Under the pieces are notes generated by a model. That model was given only the letters and a program-made list of their open reading frames with translations. It did not search any database and was not told the DNA's origin. The translations under genes and the position numbers were made by a program. DNA of 42,366 nt, taken from Rhodoferax sp. OV413 (GTDB lineage: Bacteria > Pseudomonadota > Gammaproteobacteria > Burkholderiales > Burkholderiaceae_C). Location: assembly GCA_945861785.1 (NCBI GenBank), contig CAMAWD010000056.1:1-42366 (forward strand), in the 5' to 3' direction. Each line of letters begins with the position of its first letter. The stretch's first letter is position 1. Of this stretch, positions 7,606-16,450 are shown one piece after another.

Positions 7606-8409
7606 GTGAAGCCGATCCCCTCCTCCTCCCCCGGCGCGGCCACCCAGGCCAAGGACCCCCAGTTCGCCTACACCCTGGCCAAGGGCCTGGAAGTGCTGCG
7701 CGCTTTCGATGTCGCCTCCCCGTATCTGGGCAACCGGGAGCTGGCCCAGCGTACCGGCATGAGCCGGCCGACGGTCTCCCGACTGACCCGCACACTGGCC
7801 CTGCTGGGCTACCTCAGCTACAACAAGGCGGACGCGCGTTACCGGCTGACGGCCTCCAACCTGTCGTTCGGCTACCCGCTGCTGAGCCATCTGGGTGTAC
7901 GGCACCTGGCCCGTGCGCCGATGCAGGAGCTGGCGGACTACGCCCGCGGAGCGGTCTCGATCGCCATGCGCAGCGGTCTGCACATGGTGATCGTGGAAAG
8001 CTGCGTCGACCAGTCTGCCCCCAATGGCCGCCCGGACATCGGTGCGATCCGCGCGATCGACAACACTGCGCTCGGCCACACCTACTACTGTGCGATCGGC
8101 CAGCCCGAGCAGGCGGAGCTGGCCGATGCCCTGGAGCGGGCACAAGGACTGGATTGGCCGGCGTTGAAGACGCAACTGGCGCAGGCACAGGCCTTGTTCG
8201 ACCAACATGGATATTGCGTGCGCTCCGGCGCCATGCAAAGCATTGAAGCCGTGGCGGTGCCGCTGCGCTCCAACTTCGAAGGTGAAACACTGGTCGTCAA
8301 TTGCGCAGTGGCGTCGTTCAACCTGAACGGCAACGCCCTGCACGAACAGATAGCACCCCGCCTCAAGCACCTCGCAAGCCAGGTCGAAAACGCCGCCGGA
8401 TTGCGCTGA
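7606..8409 (+). CDS. IclR-family transcriptional regulator
   Basis: A 267-residue regulator starting at GTG. Residues ~20-80 form the winged helix-turn-helix (TLAKGLEVLRAFD, then NRELAQRTGMSRPTVSRLT and a wing ending YRLTASNLSFG); residues ~95-260 are the GAF-like effector domain. IclR proteins bind small organic acids or aromatics and control nearby catabolic genes. It lies between the SDR and the nitronate-monooxygenase-like gene with gaps of 19 and 14 bases. The perfect inverted repeat at 9567-9590, ahead of the transporter operon, has the size and symmetry of an IclR-type operator and is the best guess for its target. Inducer unknown. Confidence 0.88.
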   Translation: MKPIPSSSPGAATQAKDPQFAYTLAKGLEVLRAFDVASPYLGNRELAQRTGMSRPTVSRLTRTLALLGYLSYNKADARYRLTASNLSFGYPLLSHLGVRHLARAPMQELADYARGAVSIAMRSGLHMVIVESCVDQSAPNGRPDIGAIRAIDNTALGHTYYCAIGQPEQAELADALERAQGLDWPALKTQLAQAQALFDQHGYCVRSGAMQSIEAVAVPLRSNFEGETLVVNCAVASFNLNGNALHEQIAPRLKHLASQVENAAGLR

Positions 8410-8423
8410 ACAAAGGAACACCC

Positions 8424-9524
8424 ATGACCCACCCCTCCCACGACCGCTGGATGACCCCGCTGCTGCGGCGCCTGGGCTTGACCCACCCGATATTCGGCTT
8501 CTGCCATGGCCGCGAAGTCGTTGCCGCCCTAAGCCTGACAGGCGGCCTGGGGGTGCTGGGCGCAACCCGCAACACGCCCGAGGAAATCGCGGCGCATCTG
8601 CAATGGATCCGTGGGCAGGTCGGCGACCGCCCGTTCGGAGTGAACCTGGTCTTGCCCGACGGCATGCCTGAACACGACAACCGCGAACTGATCGAGGCCC
8701 AGTTGCCCGCCGCCCACCGCGAATTTGTGAAAAAGCTGTACGACAGATTCGATGTGCCGGCGCCGACCCGGGCCGGTGAGCGCTCGCGTTTTGTGCGCTC
8801 CAAGGAAATGGCTGCGCGCCAGATCCAGGTCATCCTCGATTCGGACGTGGATGTGGTGGCCTGCGGTATCGGCGCCCCGGACGATGTGGTGCAAGCGCTC
8901 AAACACCGGGGCAAGAAGGTGATCGCGCTGGTGGGTTCTCCGCGCCACGCGCGCAGCGCACTGCGCAAGCCGCTGGACATCCTGGTCGCGCAGGGGTACG
9001 ACGCAGGCGCACACACCGGCAGCATCGGCACCTTCAGCCTGGTGCCGCAGATCGTGGACATGGCCCACGCCGAGGGAGTGCCGGTGCTGGCCGCCGGAGG
9101 TGTGGCCAGCGGGCGCCATATTGCCGCCGCACTGGCCATGGGTGCCCAGGGTGTATGGATGGGCACGGCCTGGCTGACGACCGAAGAGTACCGCAGCCAC
9201 CTCGCCCCCGCCACGCTGGACAAGCTGCTGGCCGCCGGCATCGAAGACACGGTGATCTCGCGCGCCGACAGCGGCAAGACATTGCGCCAGATCCGCACCG
9301 CCTGGAGCGAAGCCTGGGCTGCACCCGACGCCCCCGCGCCCCTCAAGATGCCTTTGCAGGACATCCTGGTGGGTGACCTGCTGGGCGCCATCGACGACCA
9401 CGCGATAACGCCGCTGATGCATTACCCCGCCGGCCAGAGCATCGGCTATTTCAACCAGATCGAGACCGTGGCAGAGCGTGTCGCGCGCCTGCTGCAGGAA
9501 ACCGCCCAGGCACTGGACCGCTGA
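8424..9524 (+). CDS. Nitronate monooxygenase-like (2-nitropropane dioxygenase family) flavoprotein
   Basis: A 366-residue TIM-barrel FMN protein. Visible family features are the N-terminal PIFGFCHGREVVAALSLTGG, the conserved glycine/histidine-rich loop YDAGAHTGSIG, and the phosphate-binding strand PVLAAGGVASGRHIAAAL followed by GVWMGTAWLTTEE. Members oxidise alkyl nitronates with oxygen or reduce flavin with NAD(P)H; many have no known substrate. The start at 8424 has AAAGGAACACCC before it. The gene lies 14 bases after the IclR regulator. There is no nitro-compound gene nearby, so the family name is structural rather than functional here. Confidence 0.8.
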   Translation: MTHPSHDRWMTPLLRRLGLTHPIFGFCHGREVVAALSLTGGLGVLGATRNTPEEIAAHLQWIRGQVGDRPFGVNLVLPDGMPEHDNRELIEAQLPAAHREFVKKLYDRFDVPAPTRAGERSRFVRSKEMAARQIQVILDSDVDVVACGIGAPDDVVQALKHRGKKVIALVGSPRHARSALRKPLDILVAQGYDAGAHTGSIGTFSLVPQIVDMAHAEGVPVLAAGGVASGRHIAAALAMGAQGVWMGTAWLTTEEYRSHLAPATLDKLLAAGIEDTVISRADSGKTLRQIRTAWSEAWAAPDAPAPLKMPLQDILVGDLLGAIDDHAITPLMHYPAGQSIGYFNQIETVAERVARLLQETAQALDR

Positions 9525-9566
9525 AGGGAACTGCCCAGACGCGGACGGTGCGCGTTTTCGGGCTGA

Positions 9567-9590
9567 ATGGATAAATATTCCTTTATCCAT
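9567..9590. promoter_or_regulatory. Perfect 9+9 inverted repeat, candidate IclR operator
   Basis: ATGGATAAA (9567-9575) and TTTATCCAT (9582-9590) are perfect inverted copies separated by six A/T-rich bases. The element lies in the 203-base gap between the nitronate-monooxygenase-like gene and the ABC transporter operon, AT-rich against its GC-rich surroundings. IclR regulators bind palindromes of this sort. A weak promoter (TTGCTT 9609-9614, 17 bases, CATACT 9632-9637) lies downstream, so the site would be in an activating position. Binding is inferred. Confidence 0.5.
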
Positions 9591-9661
9591 GCGCGGCGCA
9601 AATGTTGTTTGCTTGAACCCTGTCGCCAACGCATACTGACCTGACCTCGCCAGAGTGGCAC

Positions 9662-9682
9662 CGGGCCCACAAGGCGGGCCCG
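9662..9682 (+). other. GC-rich hairpin in the leader of the ABC transporter operon
   Basis: CGGGCCC (9662-9668) and GGGCCCG (9676-9682) form a 7-base-pair stem with a 7-base loop, ending 45 bases before the receptor start. No T-run follows, so it is not a standard terminator. It may affect mRNA stability or block read-through from the upstream unit. Confidence 0.4.
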
Positions 9683-9727
9683 ATCAGATCAGGAAATGTT
9701 CTTCATGAAACTTCCAGGAGACACCGT

Positions 9728-11209
9728 ATGAAAAAGTTTGCAGGCTTGTTGGCCATGGCCGCGCTGGCAGGCTCGTCGCTGGTTTCGGCCCAGCCGTCGG
9801 GCACCTTCCGCCAGGCCCATGAGGTCGGCTTCGGCAGCGCCTCCGATGTGGATCCGGCCTCCCGCGGGCGCGTATTCACCATCACCGAGAAGATCATGAG
9901 CCGTCTGGTGCGCCCGGGCCTGGACGGCAAGCCGGCGCCGGACCTCGCGCTGAGCTGGTCGTCCAATGCCGCCGCCACCGAATGGACCTTCAAGCTGCGC
10001 GAGGGCGTCAAGTTCCACACCGGACAACCGTTCACGGCTGCCGACGTTGTTTATTCGTTGCAGCGCGTCCAGGATCCCAAGCTCAACTCACCGGTGCGCG
10101 CAACCATCTCGATGGTCAAGACCGTCGAGGCGGTGGACGCCAAGACCGTCAAGTTTGTGCTGAGCGCACCCTATGCCGACATGCCGCTGGTCCTGACCGA
10201 CTACCGGCTGATGATCATCCCGGTGAACTCCGGCGAGACGATCAAGGTCACCGGCACCGGAACCGGCCCGTTCAAGCTGGAGAAGTTGGACCCGCAGGGC
10301 ACCACCATCCTGGTGGCCAACCCCAATTACTTCGAAGGCCCGCCGGCCATCGCGCGCATGGAAATCATCGGCATCCCCGACGCGCAGGCCCGCTTCCAGG
10401 CCTTGCTGGGCAAGCAGATCGACATGGTCCAGGGCATCAACCGCCAGCAGCGCCAGTTGCTCGAGCGCTCCGGTGGCTTTGCCTTCCAGGAGGTGCCCAC
10501 CGGCAACTGGCGCGGCATCGTGTTCCGCACCGACATGAAGCCCTATGACGACCCGCGCGTGCGCCGTGCCATCCGCCTGGCCGTGGACCGCAAGGCCATG
10601 GTCGAACTCGCCGCCGGCGGCGCGGGCGTGATTGGCTGCGACACCCCCGTGGGCCCCAAGGACCAGTACCGCTCGCCCCGGACCTGCGCGCAGGACATCC
10701 CGCGCGCCAAGGCCCTGCTGGCCGAGGCCGGCTTCCCCAACGGCATCGACATCGAAATCCCGGTGTCGACGCTGCAGCCCGAATGGCCGGCCATGGCCGA
10801 GGCCTTCCAGCAGCAGGTGGCGGCGGCGGGCATCCGCGCCAAGATCGTCCAGGTGCCGACCGACGGCTACTTCGACCAGATCTGGATGAAGCGTCCGGTC
10901 AGCATGACGCGCTGGAACGACCGCCCGGCCGACGGCATCCTCAACGAGGCCTATCGCGGCGGCGCGCGCTGGAACGAGTCGTTCTGGAAGGATGCGAAGT
11001 TCGACGCCCTGCTCGACGCGGCACGCACCGAACTCAATTTCGAGAAGCGCAAGGCCCGCTACATCGAGGCGCAGGACTACCTGTGGGAGAACACGGGCAC
11101 TCTGGTGGGCTTTCATGCCTTGATCAACGTGGCCCACACATCCCGGGTGAAGAATCTCGATCCGGTCGAGAACTTCGGCATCCGCTGGCACAAGCTGTCG
11201 GTCAATTGA
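9728..11209 (+). CDS. ABC transporter substrate-binding protein, family 5 (DppA/OppA-like)
   Basis: A 493-residue periplasmic receptor with a signal peptide (MKKFAGLLAMAALAGSSLVSA, residues 1-21). The body has the SBP_bac_5 pattern: LSWSSNAAATEWTFKLREGV, KFHTGQPFTAADVVYSLQRV and RRAIRLAVDRKAMVELAAGG. These receptors bind peptides, opines, nickel or other solutes. Start ATG at 9728 has AGGAGACACC upstream. Permeases at 11266 and 12294 and a fused double ATPase at 13375 complete a full importer. Because the operon continues into a dehydrogenase, a methyltransferase and a 2-oxo acid decarboxylase, an N-methylated or amino-acid-derived solute is plausible, but this is context only. Confidence 0.9.
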   Translation: MKKFAGLLAMAALAGSSLVSAQPSGTFRQAHEVGFGSASDVDPASRGRVFTITEKIMSRLVRPGLDGKPAPDLALSWSSNAAATEWTFKLREGVKFHTGQPFTAADVVYSLQRVQDPKLNSPVRATISMVKTVEAVDAKTVKFVLSAPYADMPLVLTDYRLMIIPVNSGETIKVTGTGTGPFKLEKLDPQGTTILVANPNYFEGPPAIARMEIIGIPDAQARFQALLGKQIDMVQGINRQQRQLLERSGGFAFQEVPTGNWRGIVFRTDMKPYDDPRVRRAIRLAVDRKAMVELAAGGAGVIGCDTPVGPKDQYRSPRTCAQDIPRAKALLAEAGFPNGIDIEIPVSTLQPEWPAMAEAFQQQVAAAGIRAKIVQVPTDGYFDQIWMKRPVSMTRWNDRPADGILNEAYRGGARWNESFWKDAKFDALLDAARTELNFEKRKARYIEAQDYLWENTGTLVGFHALINVAHTSRVKNLDPVENFGIRWHKLSVN

Positions 11210-11265
11210 CGGAAGCGGGGCTGAGTTGAACCGCGTCCGGCGCCGCTCCGCCGGATGACCATCCC

Positions 11266-12225
11266 ATGCTCAAGCTGATCCTGCGCCGGGTTGCGCTCGG
11301 CGCGCTGACCCTCGTGCTGGTCTCGCTGATCATCTTCGGCGCGATCGAAGCCCTGCCGGGCGATGCCTGCACAGCCGTGCTGCAGCAGGACGCACGCGGC
11401 GAGACGCTGCTCAACTGCCAGAAGGAACTCGGCCTGGACCGCCCGGCCACGACGCGTTATGCGGAGTGGATAACCGGCGCGCTGCGCGGAGACTTCGGGA
11501 TGAATGCGCACCGCACCAAGCGCATCAGCGAGATGGTGGGCGACCGGGTACTCAACTCGCTGTTGCTGGGTGTGTGCGCGCTGGCGGTCGGGCTGCCTCT
11601 GGCCTTTTTGTTCGGCATCCTGGCGGCACTGCGGCGCGACCGCGCGCTGGACCTGACGGTGTCCTCGATTGCCATCGCCGCCATGACGATTCCCGAGTTC
11701 GTCTCGGCCACCGTGCTGATCCTGGTGTTCAGCGGCTGGCTTGGCTGGCTGCCGGGCATCGTCACCACCTCGGCCAGCGCGCCGATCAAGGACTTTTTTC
11801 CCGAGATCGTACTGCCGGTGGTGGTGTTGTCCATGGTGATGACGGCGCATATCCTGCGCACCGTGCGTTCGAGCATGCTCGAGGTGCTCGACAGCGACTA
11901 CGTGCGCATGGCCACGCTCAAGGGCGTGCCCTACCGGCGCATGATCGTGGTGCACGTGTTGCCCAATGCGCTGCTGCCTGCTATCAACGTGGTGGCGCTC
12001 ACCGTGGCCTGGCTGCTGGGCGGCGTGGTCGTGATCGAGACCGTGTTCAACTACCCCGGGCTGGGGCGGCTGATGGTCAGTGCCATCTCCGATCGCGACC
12101 TGGCCCTGGTGCAGACCATCGCACTCATTGTTGCCTCCGTGTACGTGGGCGTGAACCTGAGCGCCGACGTGCTGACCTTGCTGGCCAATCCGCGCCTGCG
12201 CACCGCGGCCACGCGCGCGGCCTGA
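11266..12225 (+). CDS. ABC transporter permease, DppB-like
   Basis: A 319-residue inner-membrane protein. The N-terminus (MLKLILRRVALGALTLVLVSLIIFG) is the usual first membrane segment of DppB-type permeases, followed by a periplasmic loop and about five more segments. The ATPase-contacting EAA region reads DYVRMATLKGVPYRRMIVVHVLPNALLP (split across residues ~205-235), and the end has VFNYPGLGRLMVSAISDRD, typical of the family. It follows the receptor by 56 bases and precedes its partner permease. It forms half of the translocation channel. Confidence 0.92.
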   Translation: MLKLILRRVALGALTLVLVSLIIFGAIEALPGDACTAVLQQDARGETLLNCQKELGLDRPATTRYAEWITGALRGDFGMNAHRTKRISEMVGDRVLNSLLLGVCALAVGLPLAFLFGILAALRRDRALDLTVSSIAIAAMTIPEFVSATVLILVFSGWLGWLPGIVTTSASAPIKDFFPEIVLPVVVLSMVMTAHILRTVRSSMLEVLDSDYVRMATLKGVPYRRMIVVHVLPNALLPAINVVALTVAWLLGGVVVIETVFNYPGLGRLMVSAISDRDLALVQTIALIVASVYVGVNLSADVLTLLANPRLRTAATRAA

Positions 12226-12235
12226 CACCCATGAG

Positions 12236-12293
12236 CACCGCCGGGCCGCCCCAAGGTGCTCAGCACCGCAGCCCGCAGGGCGAAGGTACACCA
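12236..12293 (+). repeat. GC-rich intergenic repeat-like segment with 13-base palindrome
   Basis: Between the two permease genes lies a GC-rich stretch with the palindrome GGTGCT-C-AGCACC at 12255-12267 and a CCCGCAGGGC block that also occurs, in reverse orientation, at about 13337-13350. I recall similar sequences scattered between genes in Comamonadaceae. An in-frame ATG at 12231 would translate through it, producing a low-complexity start; this argues that the segment is an inserted repeat rather than coding. Confidence 0.4.
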
Positions 12294-13196
12294 GTGAGCA
12301 CGCTGCCGGCCCCGCCCCTCGCCCTGCCAGCGCGGCCCGGCGCTGGCCAGCGCTTGCTGCAGACCCTGCGCGAGCTGATGGCCCGGCCGTCCGGCGCGAT
12401 CGGCCTGCTGCTGGTGCTGCTGCATGTACTGATCGCGCTGGCCAGCCCCTGGCTGGCGACGCACGACTACAAGGCCGTGAGCGCCATCAACATCCTGCTG
12501 CCACCGGATGCCAAGCACTGGTTCGGCACCGACCACCTGGGGCGCGATGTGTTCACGCGCACGCTGATGGGCGGCCGCGAGGCGATCCTGGTCACCGCCA
12601 TCGCCACGCCGCTGGCGGTGGTCTGGGGCGGCCTGCTGGGCATCTACCTGGGCCTGGTGGGCGGCCGGCGTGACGACGTGCTGATGCGCATGGTCGACGC
12701 CTTCCTCTCGCTGCCATGGATCCTGAAGATGCTGCTGCTGATCGTGATCTTCGGCGCCAGCACCCGGGTACTGGTGCCCACGCTGGCGTTCTTCTACGGC
12801 ATCCCGGTGATCCGGATCGCGCGCGCGGCCACGCACAACGTGGTGGCGCGCGACTTCGTGCTCGCCGCGCGCGCGCGCGGGCATGGCCACTTCACGATCA
12901 TGCGCCGCGAGCTGCTGCCCAACGTGCTCGACGCGCTGATGGTGGAGGGCGCCATGCGCTGGTCCTGGATGCTGCTGGCCTTCACCTCGCTGTCCTTCCT
13001 GGGCTTCGGCGTCTCGCCGCCCACGCCCGACTGGGGCCTGATGGTGTCCGACTCGCGCACCTACCTGCCGATCGCGCCCTGGGCCGGCCTGTACCCGATC
13101 CTGTTTCTGAGCACGCTGATCATCGGCATCAACCTGACGGCCGACGCGCTGGCCAAGACCCTTGGCGTCGACAAGGCACAGAAAGCTCCGATCTAG
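12294..13196 (+). CDS. ABC transporter permease, DppC-like
   Basis: A 300-residue inner-membrane protein. The family markers are LMARPSGAIGLLLVLLHVLIALASPWL (first membrane segment), HWFGTDHLGRDVFTRTLMGG, the EAA loop with AARARGHGHFTIMRRELLPN, and LSFLGFGVSPPTPDWGLM near the end (each given in part). I prefer the GTG at 12294, which has GAAGGT seven bases upstream, over the in-frame ATG at 12231, which has no ribosome site and would add 21 low-complexity residues encoded by a repeat-like segment; the longer form cannot be excluded. It pairs with the DppB-like permease. Confidence 0.88.
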   Translation: MSTLPAPPLALPARPGAGQRLLQTLRELMARPSGAIGLLLVLLHVLIALASPWLATHDYKAVSAINILLPPDAKHWFGTDHLGRDVFTRTLMGGREAILVTAIATPLAVVWGGLLGIYLGLVGGRRDDVLMRMVDAFLSLPWILKMLLLIVIFGASTRVLVPTLAFFYGIPVIRIARAATHNVVARDFVLAARARGHGHFTIMRRELLPNVLDALMVEGAMRWSWMLLAFTSLSFLGFGVSPPTPDWGLMVSDSRTYLPIAPWAGLYPILFLSTLIIGINLTADALAKTLGVDKAQKAPI

Positions 13197-13247
13197 ATGA
13201 AGGACGCCCCCCGTCTGTCCGGTCTCACTGCGTGTAGACCGTCCGAA

Positions 13248-13335
13248 CCCCCCACTGGGGGGCGGGCCGGCCGCTTCGGAGCGGCCGTGCGCGGCGGCCT
13301 CTGGACGGGCCTGCACTGGGGTCGCCTGCCCTTTT
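13248..13335. repeat. Intergenic GC-rich repeat with two hairpins
   Basis: The 178-base gap between the second permease and the fused ATPase contains CCCCCC-ACT-GGGGGG (13248-13262) and CGGCCGCT-TCGG-AGCGGCCG (13268-13287), both perfect stems, followed by GC-rich sequence to about 13335. I recall very similar blocks between genes of Acidovorax-like bacteria, so I read it as a dispersed repeat unit. Within an operon it could tune mRNA stability or partly terminate, lowering ATPase expression relative to the receptor. A 61-codon open frame through it is not credible as a gene. Confidence 0.55.
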
Positions 13336-13374
13336 ATGCCCTGCGGGTGGCGCGCTGCGCCGTGGAAAACTGCC

Positions 13375-15420
13375 ATGTCTGATGCGCCGCTGATCGACAT
13401 CCGCGACCTCAGTGTCGGCTTCACCGGCCGCTCCGGCGCGCAGCGCGCGGTGCTGCGCAACATCGACCTGCAGGTGCGCCGGGGCGAGACGGTGGGCCTG
13501 GTGGGCGAGAGCGGTTCGGGCAAGAGCACGCTGGCGCTGGCCGCCATGGGTTACCTCAAGACCGGCCTGCGCGTGCTTGGTGGCAAGGCGACCTTCGCCG
13601 GGAACGACATGTTCGGGCTCGACGGCGTGGCCCTGCAGCGGCTGCGCGGCGGCAAGATCGGGCTGATCCCGCAGAACTCGGGGCAGTCGCTCACGCCCAC
13701 GCTGCGCATCGGTGCGCAGCTGGCCGAGGCGCTGCGCCTGCACAGCGCGGTACCGGCGGCGCAGCACACGCAGCGGGTGCTCGAACTGTTGACCCAGGTG
13801 CGGCTGCCGGACCCGGCCGGGCTGCTGCGGCGCTACCCGCACGAACTCTCTGGCGGGCAGCAACAACGCGTGGCGATCGCGATGGCGCTGGCCGGCGAGC
13901 CCGAAGCCCTGCTGCTCGACGAACCGACCACCGGGCTGGACGTGACCACGCAGGCGCACATCCTGGAGTTGCTGCGCGAGATCAACGCCAGGACCGGGAC
14001 CGCGATGGTCTATGTCAGCCACGACCTTGGCGCGATCGCACGTGTGTGCGACCGGGTGGTGGTGTTGTATGCGGGCGAGGTGATCCTGCGCGGTGCGACA
14101 CGGCAGGTGCTGTCCGAGCCCTCGCATCCGTATGCGCGCGGCTTGCTGGCGTCGATACCGCGCCTGTCCGACGCACGCATTCCGGCCGCGCTGGACGGCC
14201 GCCCGCCGGCCCCCGGCGAGGCGGGTGCGGGCTGTGGTTTCGCGCCGCGTTGTGCGATGGCCCAGGAGCGCTGTCGCAACGAGCGCCCCGCACTGCGGCC
14301 GCTGGCCAACGGCGAGATCGTGCGCTGCCATTTCGCCGAAGGCACGGCCTCGCTGGGTGCTGCGGCGCAGCGCGTTGCACGCGCCACCGCGCCCGCGGGG
14401 GCGCCGGTGCTCAGCCTGCAGCAGCTCGGCGTGAGTTACGCCCGGCCGCGGATCGTGGACCAGCTGCTCGGCAGGAAGTCGTCCGCGACGCTGACGGTGC
14501 AGGGCATCGATCTGGAGATCCTTCCTGGAGAAACAGTGGCGCTGGTCGGCGAGTCCGGCAGCGGCAAGTCCAGCATCCTCAAGGCGGTGGCCGGCTTGTG
14601 GCCGGCCGCGGAAGGGCAGGTCAGGTTCGGCGGCCAGGCCGCGCTGGGCGGCAGCGTCGAGACCCGCAGCCGCAAGGACCTGCAGCGCATCCAGCTGATC
14701 TTCCAGAACCCGGACGACAGCCTCAATCCGCGCCATACCATCGCCGACATCCTGGCGCAACCGCTGGAGCTGTACTTCGGGCTGTCGCGCAGCGAGGTCC
14801 ACACCCGCAGTGTCGCGCTGCTGGAGCGCGTGCGCCTGGGCGCGCACTACCTCGAACGGCTTCCGAACCAGTTGTCTGGCGGCGAGAAACAACGCGTCGC
14901 GATCGCGCGTGCATTTGCCGCCGAGCCCGAGCTGGTGCTGTGCGACGAGGTCACCTCGGCGCTCGACGTCTCGGTGCAGGCCGCCGTGCTGGACCTGCTC
15001 GACGAGCTGCGCGCGCAGCGCGGCACCGCCTACCTGTTCGTGTCGCACGACCTGGCCGTGGTGCGTGCGCTGGCGCACCGGGTGGCGGTGCTTTACCAGG
15101 GCCGGTTGTGCGAGGTGGGCCCAGCCGCGGCCGTGTATGCGATGCCGTCGCATCCGTATACCGAGGTGTTGCTCGGCGCCGTGCTGGAGCCCGACCCGGA
15201 CCACCGGCCGACCCTGCTGGCCGACGACGTCATCGAGTCGTCACCGCCGCCGCGCGGCTGCGCGTTTCAGCGCCGCTGTCCGCGCCACCTCGGCGATGCC
15301 TGCGACGCCGTCACGCCGCCGTGGCGGCAGGGCGTCGCCGGCCACCAGATCCGATGCCACATCCCGATCGCGGAGTTGTCGCGGCCGATCCACGCCATCA
15401 CGGAGACCGCAGGTGCTTGA
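13375..15420 (+). CDS. Fused double ATPase of the dipeptide/opine-type ABC transporter (DppD-DppF)
   Basis: A 681-residue protein with two complete ATPase halves. The first has Walker A GESGSGKST (44-52), signature LSGGQQQRV (~158) and Walker B LLLDEPTTGLD. It ends in the oligopeptide-type extension with CGFAPRCAMAQERC, which in relatives holds an Fe-S cluster or structural cysteines. The second half has Walker A GESGSGKSS (392-400), signature LSGGEKQRV (~500), LVLCDEVTSALD and a second Cys-rich tail CAFQRRCPRHLGDAC. In most bacteria these are two genes; the fusion is common for this class. The ATG at 13375 follows a 178-base gap with hairpins. The end overlaps the Ldh2-type dehydrogenase by eight bases. 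Confidence 0.92.
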   Translation: MSDAPLIDIRDLSVGFTGRSGAQRAVLRNIDLQVRRGETVGLVGESGSGKSTLALAAMGYLKTGLRVLGGKATFAGNDMFGLDGVALQRLRGGKIGLIPQNSGQSLTPTLRIGAQLAEALRLHSAVPAAQHTQRVLELLTQVRLPDPAGLLRRYPHELSGGQQQRVAIAMALAGEPEALLLDEPTTGLDVTTQAHILELLREINARTGTAMVYVSHDLGAIARVCDRVVVLYAGEVILRGATRQVLSEPSHPYARGLLASIPRLSDARIPAALDGRPPAPGEAGAGCGFAPRCAMAQERCRNERPALRPLANGEIVRCHFAEGTASLGAAAQRVARATAPAGAPVLSLQQLGVSYARPRIVDQLLGRKSSATLTVQGIDLEILPGETVALVGESGSGKSSILKAVAGLWPAAEGQVRFGGQAALGGSVETRSRKDLQRIQLIFQNPDDSLNPRHTIADILAQPLELYFGLSRSEVHTRSVALLERVRLGAHYLERLPNQLSGGEKQRVAIARAFAAEPELVLCDEVTSALDVSVQAAVLDLLDELRAQRGTAYLFVSHDLAVVRALAHRVAVLYQGRLCEVGPAAAVYAMPSHPYTEVLLGAVLEPDPDHRPTLLADDVIESSPPPRGCAFQRRCPRHLGDACDAVTPPWRQGVAGHQIRCHIPIAELSRPIHAITETAGA

Positions 15421-16450
15421 TTCGGACCCGAGGATCGCAGCCGATGTACTGCGGCGCTTCGGCACCGGCGTAATGCAGGCGCTGGGCTGCGCGCCGGCCA
15501 TCGCCGCCGAGATCTCCGATCATCTGGTGGACGCCGATCTGGCCGGTGTGTATTCGCACGGCATCTTCCGCCTCGACTGGTACGCCGAACGCTCCGCGGT
15601 GGGAAAGTTCGACAGCTCCGCGCTGCCGGTGCTGGGCCATGCCGAAGGCGGTGCGGCCCTGGTCGACGGCGGCAACAACCTGGGCATGCCGGCCTTCCGC
15701 CTGGCGACCGACCACCTGATCGACGAAGCACGTGCGCGCGGCGTGGCGGCCGTCGGCATCGCCAACGTCGACCACACGGGCCGCATTGGCGCGTTCGTCA
15801 AGCGCGGCGCGGACGCCGGTTGCCTCACCATCATATTCGGGGGTGGTGCGCGCAAGGACTGGCCCCAGGTGGCACCCTACGGTGGCGCCCGCGGCGTGTT
15901 GCCGACCAATCCCTACGCGTTCGGAATTCCGGGCGGCTTGCATGGCCCGGTGGTGGTCGACTTTGCAACTGGCATGGCCGCTGGCGGCAAGATCTACGCC
16001 GCCAAAATGGCCGGCCGGCAGCTGGCCGAGGGGTTGTGCATCGATGCCGCAGGACGACCCACCACCAATCCGGACGACTATTTCAACGGGGGCGCCATCC
16101 TGCCGATGGCCGGCCCCAAGGGATATGGCATGGCGCTGGTGGCGGAGCTGCTGGGCGAGGCGATTCTCGGCAAAGCCATGGACGGCATGAACTGGATCGG
16201 TATTGCGGTGGACCTGGCGCTTTTTCGGGCTCCGGCAGCCTACCGCGTAGCCGCCGAGGAGTGCCTGGCCGAACTCAGGGCCTGCCCGTCCGCGCCCGGA
16301 TTCGAACGTGTTGAAGTCCCTGGGGAACGCGAGGCCAGGATGCGCACGGAACGCTTGTCCAGCGGCATCCCCATCCCCCCGGAGACGCTCGAGTGCCTGC
16401 GCGCCCTCGGTCGCCGGCTGGGACTCGGGGAAGCTTGTTTGTTGCCATGA
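15413..16450 (+). CDS. Ldh2/malate dehydrogenase-family NAD(P)-dependent oxidoreductase
   Basis: A 345-residue protein of the Ldh2 fold (malate, L-sulfolactate, ureidoglycolate and delta1-piperideine-2-carboxylate reductases). Marks are GVYSHGIFRL with the catalytic His49, NVDHTGRIGAF, TNPYAFGIPG, PVVVDFATG and the cofactor loop GPKGYGMAL. Start is GTG at 15413 with CGGAG upstream, overlapping the ATPase stop; its stop overlaps the next ATG. It would interconvert a 2-hydroxy acid and 2-oxo acid, or reduce a cyclic imino acid, with NAD(P). Given the transporter and the ThDP 2-oxo acid decarboxylase in the same operon, a 2-oxo acid product fits well, though the exact substrate is unknown. Confidence 0.88.
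   Translation: MLDSDPRIAADVLRRFGTGVMQALGCAPAIAAEISDHLVDADLAGVYSHGIFRLDWYAERSAVGKFDSSALPVLGHAEGGAALVDGGNNLGMPAFRLATDHLIDEARARGVAAVGIANVDHTGRIGAFVKRGADAGCLTIIFGGGARKDWPQVAPYGGARGVLPTNPYAFGIPGGLHGPVVVDFATGMAAGGKIYAAKMAGRQLAEGLCIDAAGRPTTNPDDYFNGGAILPMAGPKGYGMALVAELLGEAILGKAMDGMNWIGIAVDLALFRAPAAYRVAAEECLAELRACPSAPGFERVEVPGEREARMRTERLSSGIPIPPETLECLRALGRRLGLGEACLLP

Noticed and set aside
13197-13382. 61-codon frame between permease and fused ATPase
   Set aside because: Runs through the hairpin repeat, has no ribosome site and looks non-coding.
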